Shown: positions 1-7,470, counted from the first letter of the stretch. The stretch is DNA of 22,244 nucleotides from Verrucomicrobia bacterium UBA4286 (GCA_002395905.1 DGVK01000079.1:1-22244), one strand, 5' to 3'. Notes: generated from the sequence alone by a model not told the origin. Program-made: numbers and translations.

Positions 1-187
1 CGTGGAACTTGAGGTCGAGAAACACTTTCTTTCCCAGGTCCTTGACCGCCTTCACCACGTCGGGCCCTTCGGCGGTGAACAGTTCGAGTCCTATCTTGTA
101 GAACCCTACGCCGTCGCCTATCTGCCGGATTTTCCCGACCGCCTCTTCACGCGTCTGCACATCAAGCGCCACTATCAGCTCTGCCAT
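1..187 (-). CDS. pyrF: Orotidine 5'-phosphate decarboxylase, N-terminal part (cut by window edge)
   Basis: This is the start of OMP decarboxylase, which makes UMP from orotidine 5'-phosphate in the last step of de novo pyrimidine synthesis in the cytosol. Sixty-two codons are visible. They begin MAELIVALDVQTREEA, continue through FYKIGLELFTAEGP and stop at VFLDLKFH, which matches the family's first strand (ALD), the KIGxELF strand and the DLKFHD catalytic motif just entering view. The rest lies beyond base 1. The ATG at 185-187 follows an AAGGAG Shine-Dalgarno sequence with normal spacing. The start lies inside the 3' end of the upstream cca gene (26-base overlap), so the two are probably translated from one mRNA. 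The identification rests on the N-terminal quarter only, but the motifs are distinctive. Confidence 0.9.
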   Translation of the reverse strand, partial: MAELIVALDVQTREEAVGKIRQIGDGVGFYKIGLELFTAEGPDVVKAVKDLGKKVFLDLKFH

Positions 188-1589
188 TTTCTGCTCCTTC
201 GTTTGTCGTCTTGTCTTTTGTCCTGTAAATGTCTTCGATCATGCCGCGCACATATTTCACGCCTCCGGCGAGGTCGCGGAACACGCCGTCGAGCTGCGCC
301 TCGTAGCAGGCTTTCAAAATGCCGCCGAACGTTTCGCCGGGGTTCAGCCCGAGCGCGATGAGGTCGCGCCCGCGCACGATCGGCGCCGGCGCGGAATCCG
401 CCACTTCCATGCGCGCGGCCTCCGCCGCGAGCCATTCGAGCGCGGCAGGGTCGCGCGGGAACGGCGGACGCCCTTCGTCGTCGGCCGCCGCCACGCGTAT
501 GAGCCTGTCGATGCGAACGACCTCCGCCGCGAGGCGGCGTATCGCGCTTTCGCCGGCGTGGCTCTTCCACAGCGCGAAAGGCCGCATGTGGCACCTCACG
601 AGCGGCGGGACCTCCTTCAGGAGGCGCTCTTCGTTCGTGAGCCTGCGAAGGAACGAGCGCGCCGGCGCGACACCCTTCTCGTCGTGGCCGAGCGAGCGCA
701 GCCGCCGCGCGCGCCTGTCGTAGCGCGTCGTCGCCGGCTTGCCGAAATCATGGCACAGGACCGCGAGCCCGACGACAAGATCGTCCTCGCCCGTGCGCCG
801 CCGCGCGAAGGCGTCGAGACAGCAGAGGGTGTGGTTCCACACGTCGCCCTCGGGATGCCACTCTGGATCCTGGCGGCAGCCTATGAGAGCGTTCAACTCC
901 GGATAGTAGCGCGTCCAGCCGACGGCCCGCAGGAACTCAAGCCCGGCAGAAATCCTTTCTCCCTTCGTGAGCAGCTTCGCCCATTCCTCGAAGAGACGTT
1001 CGCGCGGCAGGCCCTCGGGCGTCATCGTGCGGCACACCGCGACGGTCTCCGGCGCGGGCGTGAGATCGAACCTGGCGACGAACTGCATCCCGCGCAGTAC
1101 GCGGAGGGGGTCTTCGCGGAAATGGTCCGACACGTGCCGCAGTGTCCGCGAGGCGAGATCGGCACATCCGCCCCACGGGTCGATGACCTCGTCCGTAAGC
1201 GGGTCGCGGTATATCGCGTTTATCGTGAAGTCGCGCCGCGCCGCGGCCTCTTTCACCGTGAGAGATGGATCATACTCCACGCCGAACGCCTTGTGGCCGA
1301 GGCCGAGTTTCGTCTCGCGGCGCGGGATGGCGACGTCGATATCGTGACCGTGCAGCTTTATGACGCCGAACGACGCGCCGACGAGATCCAGGCGGAACGT
1401 CCCGGAGAGCGCGTCCTTAAGACGGTCCGGCGCGACGCCGTAGACCTCAAGGTCGAAATCTTCAGTCTCCGCGCCGAGCATGGCGTCGCGCACGCACCCG
1501 CCGACGAGCAGGGCGCGGCCGCCGAGCGACTTCGCGATACGCGCGACCTCGCGCACGCACTTCATGTCGTCGATGGTGGCAGCCGCCAT
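162..1589 (-). CDS. cca: CCA tRNA nucleotidyltransferase / poly(A) polymerase family protein with HD domain
   Basis: This is a class II nucleotidyltransferase that adds or repairs the 3' CCA end of tRNA. Its 475 residues show the head-domain motif LVGGCVRD (28-35), the metal-binding DFDLEVYG (44-51), RRDFTINAI (118-126) and the EDPLRVLRGMQFVARF helix (159-174), all typical of the family. The C-terminal half carries an HD phosphohydrolase domain: HPEGDVWNHT at 245-254, CHDFGKP at 279-285 and a later LVRCHMRP. This arrangement is found in bacterial CCA-adding or A-adding enzymes that also have phosphatase activity. Sequence alone cannot separate a full CCA-adding enzyme from an A-adding or poly(A) polymerase paralogue. 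The ATG at 1587-1589 follows a GGAGG about 8 bases upstream that overlaps the stop of the methyltransferase gene. The gene ends inside pyrF. Confidence 0.92.
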   Translation of the reverse strand: MAAATIDDMKCVREVARIAKSLGGRALLVGGCVRDAMLGAETEDFDLEVYGVAPDRLKDALSGTFRLDLVGASFGVIKLHGHDIDVAIPRRETKLGLGHKAFGVEYDPSLTVKEAAARRDFTINAIYRDPLTDEVIDPWGGCADLASRTLRHVSDHFREDPLRVLRGMQFVARFDLTPAPETVAVCRTMTPEGLPRERLFEEWAKLLTKGERISAGLEFLRAVGWTRYYPELNALIGCRQDPEWHPEGDVWNHTLCCLDAFARRRTGEDDLVVGLAVLCHDFGKPATTRYDRRARRLRSLGHDEKGVAPARSFLRRLTNEERLLKEVPPLVRCHMRPFALWKSHAGESAIRRLAAEVVRIDRLIRVAAADDEGRPPFPRDPAALEWLAAEAARMEVADSAPAPIVRGRDLIALGLNPGETFGGILKACYEAQLDGVFRDLAGGVKYVRGMIEDIYRTKDKTTNEGAENGRADSGA

Positions 1590-1601
1590 GAAGCCAGCCT
1601 C

Positions 1602-2810
1602 CTAAGCGCGTCTGCGCAGAACAGCCATCGTCTCGAAGCGGGCCGTGCGCGGGAACATGTCAACCCAGCGCACGGACTCCAGCGCGTAGCCGCGGCATAT
1701 CGCGCGAAGATCCCTCACGAGCGTCGCCGGGTCGCAGCTTACATAGATGAGCCGCGGGGCGTGCGACGCGGCGAGCCATTCGGGAACGCGCCGCTCAAGC
1801 CCGCCGCGCGGAGGATCCAATACAACCGTCGAGCGCGCGCCGATCTTGATGCGCTTGATGCTGCGCCCGACCTCCTCGGCGAAGAAGAGCCCCTGCGCAC
1901 CGAGCGCGGCGGCGTTGCGCTTCGCGAAATCAATCGCCTCGCGGCCCGACTCCACGCCTACGAGACGCGCGTCCCCGCGCTTCGCGGCCAGCGCGCAGCT
2001 TATACCGAAAACTCCGACGCCGCAATAGAGGTCGAGCAGGTTCGGCGCGGCATCGACGCCGTCAAGATACTCGTCCACGACCGCCTTCACCAGGCTCTCG
2101 CCGGCCGCGGGGTTGACCTGGTAAAAGCCGCCCGCAGGAACTTCGAACACTCTGCCGCAGGTCGTCTCCTTGAGCACGAGGCCCTTCGGCGCGTCGCCTA
2201 TCCACCACTGGACGCCGCTGCGCGGGGTCCAGCGGACGGTCACGTTCCCCTTTCGCGCCGTATCGCGGCGTACGCTCTCCGCCCCCTGCGTGAGAAGCGT
2301 CATGACGTGGCGCCTTATCTCGGGAAGTCTGGCGTTGATCTCCGGCCGGACGAGAGGGTCGGCGGCGATGTCGACTATGTTGTGGCCCGGCTCCTCGCGG
2401 TAGCCGAGCGCCCATGCGCCGCCCTGTTTCGCAAAATGGTAGACCGCTTTGTTGCGGTAGTTTAGCGGCTCCCCCGGGCAGTCGATGCGCGAGAAGCGGG
2501 CGGGTGAAAGACGCGCGCGCTCCAGCGCCTCCTTGAGCTGGGCCTCCTTCGCGTCCATCTCGGCGCTGTAGGAGAGGTTGGCGTAAACCATGCCGGGAAT
2601 CGGGGCGGGGCCTGTCCCCGTGCGGTCGGGGCTGGACTCGACCACTTCGACGAGACGCGCCTTCACGAAGGTGCTGCGCTCGTCGACGATCTCGGCCTTG
2701 ACGCTCTCGCCGGCGAAAGCGCCCGACACGAAAACAACGCGACCGTCGCCGAGCCTTCCGATCCCGTCGCCACCGTAAACGCTCTTCGCGATATAGACGG
2801 TCGAGGTCAT
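1602..2810 (-). CDS. TrmA/RlmD-family RNA (uracil-5-)-methyltransferase
   Basis: This SAM-dependent enzyme methylates C5 of a uridine in 23S rRNA or tRNA. It has 402 residues from the chosen start MTSTVYIAKS. An N-terminal TRAM-type beta domain (YGGDGIGRLGDGRVVFV) is followed by a central region and a Rossmann methyltransferase domain with LLDLYCGVGVFG (SAM binding), VVLDPPRGG and LIYVSCDPATLVRD, which contains the nucleophilic Cys. The stretch that normally holds the CxxxxxCGGC iron-sulphur ligands before HLSY is here about GPAPIPGMVYANLSY with no cysteine, so the enzyme probably lacks the 4Fe-4S cluster. The reading frame could extend upstream into rsfS, but the ATG at 2808-2810, 10 bases after the rsfS stop, places the TRAM domain at the usual position. 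No clear Shine-Dalgarno sequence is visible. Which uridine it modifies cannot be told. Confidence 0.88.
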   Translation of the reverse strand: MTSTVYIAKSVYGGDGIGRLGDGRVVFVSGAFAGESVKAEIVDERSTFVKARLVEVVESSPDRTGTGPAPIPGMVYANLSYSAEMDAKEAQLKEALERARLSPARFSRIDCPGEPLNYRNKAVYHFAKQGGAWALGYREEPGHNIVDIAADPLVRPEINARLPEIRRHVMTLLTQGAESVRRDTARKGNVTVRWTPRSGVQWWIGDAPKGLVLKETTCGRVFEVPAGGFYQVNPAAGESLVKAVVDEYLDGVDAAPNLLDLYCGVGVFGISCALAAKRGDARLVGVESGREAIDFAKRNAAALGAQGLFFAEEVGRSIKRIKIGARSTVVLDPPRGGLERRVPEWLAASHAPRLIYVSCDPATLVRDLRAICRGYALESVRWVDMFPRTARFETMAVLRRRA

Positions 2811-2820
2811 CGATGTGCCG

Positions 2821-3141
2821 TTACTGCGCCCATATCTTCTCAAGCGCGTAGTAGGCGCGCGCCTCGGGAGAAAAGACATGTACGACGACGTCCACGTAGT
2901 CGACGACGATCCACCCGCTCTCGGGGTCGCCGCTTGTGCGGTAGCTTGCGACGCCTTCGGCCTTCATCGCCGACTGCGACTCCGCCACGAGCGCCTTGAG
3001 GTGGGGCGCGGCGGTGCCGGTGGCGACGACGAAAAAGTCGGCGAGGGAGGACCTGCCTCTCACGTCGTATACTTTCACGTCCTCGCCTTTGCGGTCTTCG
3101 AGCGCCTTTGCGATCTTGTCTGCCTGCTGTTCTGCGGTCAT
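2821..3141 (-). CDS. rsfS: Ribosomal silencing factor RsfS (Iojap/DUF143 family)
   Basis: RsfS binds ribosomal protein L14 (uL14) on the 50S subunit and blocks subunit joining when nutrients are short. The 106-residue product is the usual family length. It begins MTAEQQADKIAKALEDRKGEDVKVYDVRG and has the family core SSLADFFVVATG, then HLKALVAE, and the C-terminal GDPESGWIVVDYVDVVVHVFSPEARAYYALEKIW. Two ATG codons compete, at 3147 and 3141, in the same frame. I prefer 3141 because a TATAAT box ends exactly 7 bases upstream, so a transcript would begin on or next to this A (see the promoter entry). The open frame continues further upstream but that part encodes nothing family-like. It is followed after 10 bases by the RNA methyltransferase gene, so these two ribosome-related genes probably form one operon with cca and pyrF. 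Confidence 0.93.
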   Translation of the reverse strand: MTAEQQADKIAKALEDRKGEDVKVYDVRGRSSLADFFVVATGTAAPHLKALVAESQSAMKAEGVASYRTSGDPESGWIVVDYVDVVVHVFSPEARAYYALEKIWAQ

Positions 3142-3147
3142 GACCAT

Positions 3148-3156
3148 ATTATACCA
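3148..3156 (-). promoter_or_regulatory. Extended -10 promoter of rsfS, predicted leaderless
   Basis: The minus strand reads TGGTATAAT, a consensus -10 box with the upstream TGn extension. Six bases after it comes the A of the rsfS ATG at 3141, so the expected transcription start coincides with the start codon. There is no room for a Shine-Dalgarno sequence and no good -35 box. The element lies in the 19-base gap after dapB. Confidence 0.65.
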
Positions 3157-3160
3157 AAAA

Positions 3161-3904
3161 CTACGCGAGACCGAGAACGTCCCGCATGGTGTACATCCCC
3201 GGCGCGCGTCCGCGCGCCCAGGCGAGAGCCTTGAGCGCGCCTGCAGCAAACGCCGCGCGGTCCTGCGCCCTGTGGACGAACTCGACCCTCTCCAGTTCGC
3301 CGGCGAACATCACGGTGTGATCGCCGACGACCGAGCCGCCGCGCAGCGCATGCACCGCGATCTCGCCCGCCGGACGCCCGCCGGTCTCGCCGCAGCGGCC
3401 GTAGATGAAGCCCTGCGCGGCGGCGCCGATCTCCGCGCGCCCGGCGTTCGCCGACTTCGCCAGCATCAGCGCCGTACCGCTCGGGGCGTCCTTCTTGTGG
3501 CGGTGGTGCATCTCGGTTATTTCAACGTCATACTCAGGCCCGAGAATCGTCGCGGCCTTGCGCACGAGTTCGAGGAGAAGGTTCACACCGAGCGAATAGT
3601 TGCCGCTCTGCACGACGGGTATCTTCTTCGCGGCCGCGTCGACATGGGCCTGCTCGCCGGGAGTGAGACCGGTCGTGCCGATCACGTAGGCAAGGCCTTG
3701 CGCGGCGGCCTTGTCGATCGCCGCCGGGACGGCCGTGTGGTGCGAGAAATCGACGACGCCCTCGGTGCCGTCGGGCCAGTCGCGGTCGAAGCCGTCCGCC
3801 ACATCCACCCTGGCGACCACCTCAAGGTCGGTGCCCTCGGCCAGCTCGACGAGCTTGCGGCCCATCCTGCCGGCGGCGCCTAGAATTGCAATCTTCATTT
3901 TCAT
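3161..3904 (-). CDS. dapB: 4-hydroxy-tetrahydrodipicolinate reductase
   Basis: DapB reduces the DapA product with NAD(P)H on the way to diaminopimelate and lysine, supplying peptidoglycan and protein synthesis in the cytosol. The 247-residue protein starts MKMKIAILGAAGRMGRKLVE, with the GAAGRMG dinucleotide-binding loop. It then shows VVDFSHHTAV, the GTTGL segment, SGNYSLGVNLL, and the active-site signature EMHHRHKKDAPSGTAL with its catalytic His and Lys. It ends in GMYTMRDVLGL, also typical. Length agrees with the family. Three in-frame starts are possible. ATG 3904 is chosen because a TATAAT box ends 7 bases upstream, which places the transcript start at or one base before this ATG; ATG 3898 is the alternative. 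No other lysine gene is adjacent. The stop lies 19 bases before the rsfS start. Confidence 0.95.
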   Translation of the reverse strand: MKMKIAILGAAGRMGRKLVELAEGTDLEVVARVDVADGFDRDWPDGTEGVVDFSHHTAVPAAIDKAAAQGLAYVIGTTGLTPGEQAHVDAAAKKIPVVQSGNYSLGVNLLLELVRKAATILGPEYDVEITEMHHRHKKDAPSGTALMLAKSANAGRAEIGAAAQGFIYGRCGETGGRPAGEIAVHALRGGSVVGDHTVMFAGELERVEFVHRAQDRAAFAAGALKALAWARGRAPGMYTMRDVLGLA

Positions 3905-3911
3905 GGCGAAC

Positions 3912-3920
3912 ATTATACCA
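3912..3920 (-). promoter_or_regulatory. Extended -10 promoter of dapB, predicted leaderless
   Basis: The minus strand reads TGGTATAAT, the same 9-mer as before rsfS and the regulator gene. Seven bases separate it from the dapB ATG at 3904. No recognisable -35 hexamer lies 15-18 bases upstream, as is common with extended -10 promoters. The 46 bases between the sigma-factor stop and dapB hold nothing else convincing. Confidence 0.65.
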
Positions 3921-3950
3921 TATTGCCGACGCCTGCATGGCGACGCCCGG

Positions 3951-4592
3951 TTACATGTCCTTCGCGGCGAGCTCGCGGCCGAAAGCCACTATGCGGCGGT
4001 CTATGCGCGTTTTTATCTGGCTTACCATGTTTCGTGAAAGCCCGAACTCCTTCGCGACCGCCGCTATGTCGCGCCCCTCCAGCGCATAGGCGCGGTATAC
4101 CGCGCGGTCGCGCGCCGAAAGCGCCGTCTTTGTAAGAACGTGCTCGACCGCGCTTTTGAGCACCGCCTTGCGCCAGTCTTCATCGATCGCCTCGGGCGAC
4201 TCGGCAGGCGCGGCGAGCGTGTCGGCGATGGTTCCCTCGCCGTCGCCTTCAGGGTCGCCGGAGTCCAGCGAAACCTTCCTGTCGCCGGCGCGCGCCATGT
4301 TCTTGCGGTGGGCCATGTGAACCTCGTTCACGATCATCGTCGCCAGATAGGAATGGAAACGCCCCTTCTCCGGTGTGTAGCGCCCGCTGCGCAGAACATC
4401 GACCAGCTTGCCGAGGACGGTCATCACTATGTCGTCCGCGTTGGCCTCGCCTCCCTTGAGCGCGGCGAACTGGCGTATCGCCAGCGAATACGAGTCCCAG
4501 AAGCGGACCCACTCCGACGAATCCTGCCCGGGGCCGAGATTTCTTATCTTGGCTATCAGCGTTACCGAGGTGGGTGGGAAGGTCTCGCTCAT
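3951..4592 (-). CDS. ECF-type RNA polymerase sigma factor, kinase-linked
   Basis: This is a 213-residue sigma-70 family protein with only regions 2 and 4, the plan of extracytoplasmic-function sigma factors. Region 2 spans about residues 27-100, with WVRFWDSYSLAIRQFA, DDIVMTVLGKLVDVL and KGRFHSYLATMIVNEV. A charged linker rich in Asp, Glu and Ala (106-140) leads to region 4 (about 150-205) with helix-turn-helix RDIAAVAKEFGLSRNMVSQ. It resembles ECF groups of planctomycetes and verrucomicrobia whose genes sit beside Ser/Thr kinases. Here the ATG at 4592 overlaps the stop of the kinase gene as ATGA, so translation is probably coupled. No anti-sigma factor gene is adjacent, and phosphorylation by the kinase is an attractive but unproven control. 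Its target promoters are unknown. Confidence 0.88.
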   Translation of the reverse strand: MSETFPPTSVTLIAKIRNLGPGQDSSEWVRFWDSYSLAIRQFAALKGGEANADDIVMTVLGKLVDVLRSGRYTPEKGRFHSYLATMIVNEVHMAHRKNMARAGDRKVSLDSGDPEGDGEGTIADTLAAPAESPEAIDEDWRKAVLKSAVEHVLTKTALSARDRAVYRAYALEGRDIAAVAKEFGLSRNMVSQIKTRIDRRIVAFGRELAAKDM

Positions 4593-5911
4593 TTAAGCCT
4601 CTTGGCCGCGTCCCTCAGAAGAATCGCAAGCGCCGTGTTCTCGCCGCTCGAACTGTAGCTGTCGGGCACGCCCGCAAACAGATCCAGGTCGTCGCGCCGC
4701 GCCTTGACGCACAGCTCGCGCAGCTCGGAATACGCCTTGGCCTTTGTTATCTCGCCGCTCTTGAGATCGGCGAAGATGTCCTGCGTGAGCACAAGCGCGT
4801 CGATCATCGCCGCGCGGAACTGCTCTTCGGACGGCATCCCCTCGGCCTCCTCCTCGCCGGCCGACGACGGGATTTCAAACGTGGAGGCGAAATCAGGAAC
4901 GCAAAGAGCCGCCTCTATCGCGTCGATCCTCTTGCGCGCCTGCATGAACGCATACGCAAACGCCAGCACCGCCAGAATGGACACCGCCGCAACATAGCGC
5001 GCCACGTGCCGCGCGATGTGGCCGCGCCGCTTCTCGCGCAGAAAGCGCTCCTCGGCGTCGGCCTCGGCCCTGTCGCGCAGCGCCTCGCGCTCCTCGGCGT
5101 AGGAAAGGCACTCGCGCCCGTTGGGGTTGGCGTGCAGAAGCTTGGGGAGAATCTTCATCCACACCGGCTCGAAAGTCGAAAGCGTGTCGGCAAGGTCCGT
5201 GCGCGCGTCGCACCATGTGCCTGTAAGAAGCTTGTAGACCATGACGCCGAGCGCATACCAGTCGGATTTCGGCGTGGCGTCCAGCCCCATCTCAAGCTCG
5301 GGCGCCATGTAGCCGATCGATCCCATCACCGGGCTTTTCCCGTCGCGCATGCGGACTATCGTCTGCACGGGATCGACCACCGTGCGGCCGGTGTCGCCGG
5401 GGTCGAATATCTTGGAGATGCCGAAATCCGTGAGAACGGCGTGCCCGTCCGGCCCGACGAGCACGTTCTGGAGCTTCAGATCGCGATGGACGACGCCCAT
5501 GCGGTGAATGTAGGCGAGGCCCTCGCGCACATCGTCGTACCACCTGCCTATCGTCGGCTCGTCGGCCTCGCCGTCCGGGACGTCCGCAAGACTGCGCAGC
5601 GCGCCGCTCTCGTCGAGGACGAGATCCATCACGAAATACGGGCGGCCGGTCACTTCGTCCACGCCGAAATCGGTCACGCGCACTATGCGCGGATGATTGA
5701 GTTTCGCCAGAAGCCGCCCCTCCACCTCGAAGCGCCTGCGAACCAGCTCGTCGTCGTTCGGATAGGCGTAGAGCTTGACGGCGTGGCGCGAACCGAGGCG
5801 CGGATTCTCCGCCTCGTAGACCTCGCTCATACCGCCTTTGCCGAGCAGCCGGACAATTCGCAGTCCGCCGATCGTTCGCTCCTCGCGCTCCATGGTGCGG
5901 TCGTCTGTCAT
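4589..5911 (-). CDS. Transmembrane Ser/Thr protein kinase (Hanks type)
   Basis: This is a 440-residue membrane protein kinase with a cytoplasmic N-terminal catalytic domain (about 15-260). All key residues are present: glycine loop GKGGMSEV (24-31), ATP-anchoring Lys46 in HAVKLY, a helix-C Glu near 64, catalytic loop HRDLKLQN (142-149), DFG (162-164), a YMAPE segment (201-205) and SDWYALGVMVYKLLTG. It should be active. A basic juxtamembrane segment leads to one membrane helix near 306-323 (VARYVAAVSILAVLAFAYAF) and then about 115 outer residues of acidic helical character with no known sensor fold. The start MTDDRTMERE is chosen because its ATG (5909-5911) overlaps the preceding stop as ATGA. 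Likely partners are the sigma factor downstream and the two membrane proteins upstream in the same operon. The ligand or stress sensed is unknown. Confidence 0.92.
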   Translation of the reverse strand: MTDDRTMEREERTIGGLRIVRLLGKGGMSEVYEAENPRLGSRHAVKLYAYPNDDELVRRRFEVEGRLLAKLNHPRIVRVTDFGVDEVTGRPYFVMDLVLDESGALRSLADVPDGEADEPTIGRWYDDVREGLAYIHRMGVVHRDLKLQNVLVGPDGHAVLTDFGISKIFDPGDTGRTVVDPVQTIVRMRDGKSPVMGSIGYMAPELEMGLDATPKSDWYALGVMVYKLLTGTWCDARTDLADTLSTFEPVWMKILPKLLHANPNGRECLSYAEEREALRDRAEADAEERFLREKRRGHIARHVARYVAAVSILAVLAFAYAFMQARKRIDAIEAALCVPDFASTFEIPSSAGEEEAEGMPSEEQFRAAMIDALVLTQDIFADLKSGEITKAKAYSELRELCVKARRDDLDLFAGVPDSYSSSGENTALAILLRDAAKRLK

Positions 5912-6585
5912 TTCTTTTCCGGAAGTTCGCCTGTTACGTCGAGTATCCACGCTGTGTCGGCCCAGCACGGATGGGTTCTGTCCTTGAAAATCTGCTGAAG
6001 GATCGGCTTCTTCACGTCTTCATCCCGGTTGAGGACATCATTATAGACCGCCTCGACAAGGTCCTGCTCGACCGACTTGTCCATCAATATCCCGGCGAGC
6101 AGCATGACATTCTCGTCGGGCACGAGGTTCAGCGCGCGGTGAAGGCATTCTTCGCGTCGCGATGCGGGTATCTTCTTGAACTGCTGCGCGAACGCGTCGA
6201 CATCGGCCATCGTCACACCATCGGCGGAAGGCTCCATCCACCTGTCGGTCAACGCGTCGAACGCCTCGACAAGCCGCTCCTCCTCGCGCTCGCGCGCCTC
6301 TTCCTCGGAAAGAGGCTCCTCCGGCCCGGCCTCGACGCCGTCATCAAAAGACTCCCCGCCGGACGCGCCTGCGCCGTCCGGCACGGCAGAGGGGGAAGAC
6401 TCTCTCTCCGGCGCGGCGCCGTGCCGCGCCTTCGACGCGCCCGGCGCATCGGCCATGCGCGAGACCTTTTCGCCGCCGCCGTCTTCACCGCCGCGCGCCG
6501 CCGCGCCGCGCCCGCGCACAAGGAAAAGCGCCGCCGCAACGGCCAGCACAACCAACGCCACGACGACTGGAGCAGACTTCTTCAC
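5908..6585 (-). CDS. Single-pass membrane protein with acidic linker and short helical domain, unknown function
   Basis: I do not recognise this gene. From the GTG at 6583-6585, which overlaps the preceding stop as GTGA and follows an AGAGGG ribosome site, it encodes 225 residues. Residues 1-3 (VKK) precede a membrane helix (SAPVVVALVVLAVAAALFLV). Next comes a low-complexity linker of about 75 residues rich in Gly, Ala, Glu and Ser. The last 110 residues are alpha-helical: EEARERE, DRWMEPSADGVTMADVDAFA, REECLHRALNLVPDENVMLLAGILMD, VEAVYNDVLNRDEDVKKPIL, ending AWILDVTGELPEKK. The domain and the terminal TGE phrase resemble the neighbouring 276-residue protein, so the two may be distant paralogues. 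The open frame extends upstream, but the GTGA junction argues for the shorter form. Placement before the kinase suggests an input or accessory role. Confidence 0.8.
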   Translation of the reverse strand: MKKSAPVVVALVVLAVAAALFLVRGRGAAARGGEDGGGEKVSRMADAPGASKARHGAAPERESSPSAVPDGAGASGGESFDDGVEAGPEEPLSEEEAREREEERLVEAFDALTDRWMEPSADGVTMADVDAFAQQFKKIPASRREECLHRALNLVPDENVMLLAGILMDKSVEQDLVEAVYNDVLNRDEDVKKPILQQIFKDRTHPCWADTAWILDVTGELPEKK

Positions 6586-7412
6586 TGGCCCTCTTTCCTC
6601 TGCCCGTAAAAATCGTCGTCGTCCTCGTCGTCGGGATTCTCCACGAGCCATTCGTCAAGCTTCTCGGGCGAATCAATCCCCTCTTCACCCGTATAAAACT
6701 CGATGTTGTCGGGCAGGACGGACTTCGTCGCCTCGCTCCCGCTGACCATCATCTCTTTTATCGTGTCCACCGCGACGGAATGACGCATGTTGTTGAGCTC
6801 GAACAGCATCGAATCCATCGCGTCGGCGTCTGTCACAATCTTCGCGGCCTGTATGAGGATTTCCGCGCGCTCGAAGTCGCTCAAGTCGAAATCTGAAAGC
6901 GCTTCCTCGAACTTGTCGAGCGCCGTCTGGACGACCTCGTCGTCACCGTCGGCCAGAAAGCCGGCTATCTCGGGCAGACCGCTCGAACCGAACCAGCTCA
7001 ACGCATCTATCGCAGCCAGTTTTATAGCCTTGGGGATCCCGTCGGGCCATTCGTCGGAACTCTGCATCTTCTGCACAAGATTGAGAACAGTCGCCTTGTC
7101 CTCCCGGTCGAGCGCCTCGCGGATCTCGACTATAAGCCGGCGCTGGGCTTCGGTAAGATTCGACTCGTCGTCATCGTCAAGCGCAAACGACGGCTTTTCG
7201 CGCTCGCTGCGCGCCGACTGCGCACGGATGCGTGCGCCGTTGCGCACGACGGGAATCTTGCGCTCTTTTGCCGCGACTTTGACGCCAGGCGTCTTCACAA
7301 CAATCGGCTTTTCCTGCTCTTCCTGCCCGGATTTCGACATAAACGCCCTTATAGACAGCCCGCAAAGGCATCCAAGAACGATTACTCCGAGAATATAATT
7401 CATACTCTTCAT
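6582..7412 (-). CDS. Membrane-anchored HEAT-like repeat protein, unknown function, first gene of the kinase/sigma operon
   Basis: This is a 276-residue protein that I cannot name. An N-terminal membrane helix (MNYILGVIVLGCLCGLSIRAF, from residue 4) is followed by a basic linker to about residue 75. An all-helical region (about 85-235) then shows HEAT-like spacing: AIKLAAIDALSWFGSSGLPEI AGFLADGDDEVVQTALDKFEEAL, then AEILIQAAKIVTDADAMDSML. The C-terminal FYTGEEGIDSPEKLDEWLVENP followed by an acidic tail resembles the closing phrase often seen in HEAT-repeat proteins (TGE, then a W, then ENP). Topology predicts a protein facing the periplasm. It is the first gene of the operon and overlaps the next one as GTGA. 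Two close ATG codons (7412 and 7403) are possible. Base use is less GC-rich than its neighbours, with many GAC/GAT acidic codons. Confidence 0.8.
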   Translation of the reverse strand: MKSMNYILGVIVLGCLCGLSIRAFMSKSGQEEQEKPIVVKTPGVKVAAKERKIPVVRNGARIRAQSARSEREKPSFALDDDDESNLTEAQRRLIVEIREALDREDKATVLNLVQKMQSSDEWPDGIPKAIKLAAIDALSWFGSSGLPEIAGFLADGDDEVVQTALDKFEEALSDFDLSDFERAEILIQAAKIVTDADAMDSMLFELNNMRHSVAVDTIKEMMVSGSEATKSVLPDNIEFYTGEEGIDSPEKLDEWLVENPDDEDDDDFYGQRKEGQ

Positions 7413-7418
7413 CTATAT

Positions 7419-7424
7419 AATGTA
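7419..7424 (-). promoter_or_regulatory. Possible -10 box of the kinase/sigma operon
   Basis: The minus strand reads TACATT in an AT-rich patch 6 bases before the ATG at 7412, the same geometry as the stronger leaderless promoters in this window. It matches only 4 of 6 consensus bases, lacks the TGn extension and has no good -35. The 58-base gap after the regulator gene contains no other candidate. Confidence 0.3.
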
Positions 7425-7470
7425 TGCGCGCCACGCCGATGGATGACAGAAAAAGTCGGCCCCCCTCCCC

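Noticed and set aside
2..361. Plus-strand open frame at the window start
   Set aside because: The opposite strand encodes the pyrF N-terminus and the cca C-terminus with family motifs.
558..2465. Long plus-strand open frame (635 codons) across cca and the methyltransferase
   Set aside because: It is antisense to two well-recognised genes, has Arg- and Ala-rich low-complexity content typical of the reverse frame in GC-rich DNA, and shows no domain.
4574..5998. Plus-strand open frame of 474 codons opposite the kinase gene
   Set aside because: The kinase on the minus strand keeps all catalytic motifs, while the antisense product is His- and Arg-rich with no recognisable motif.
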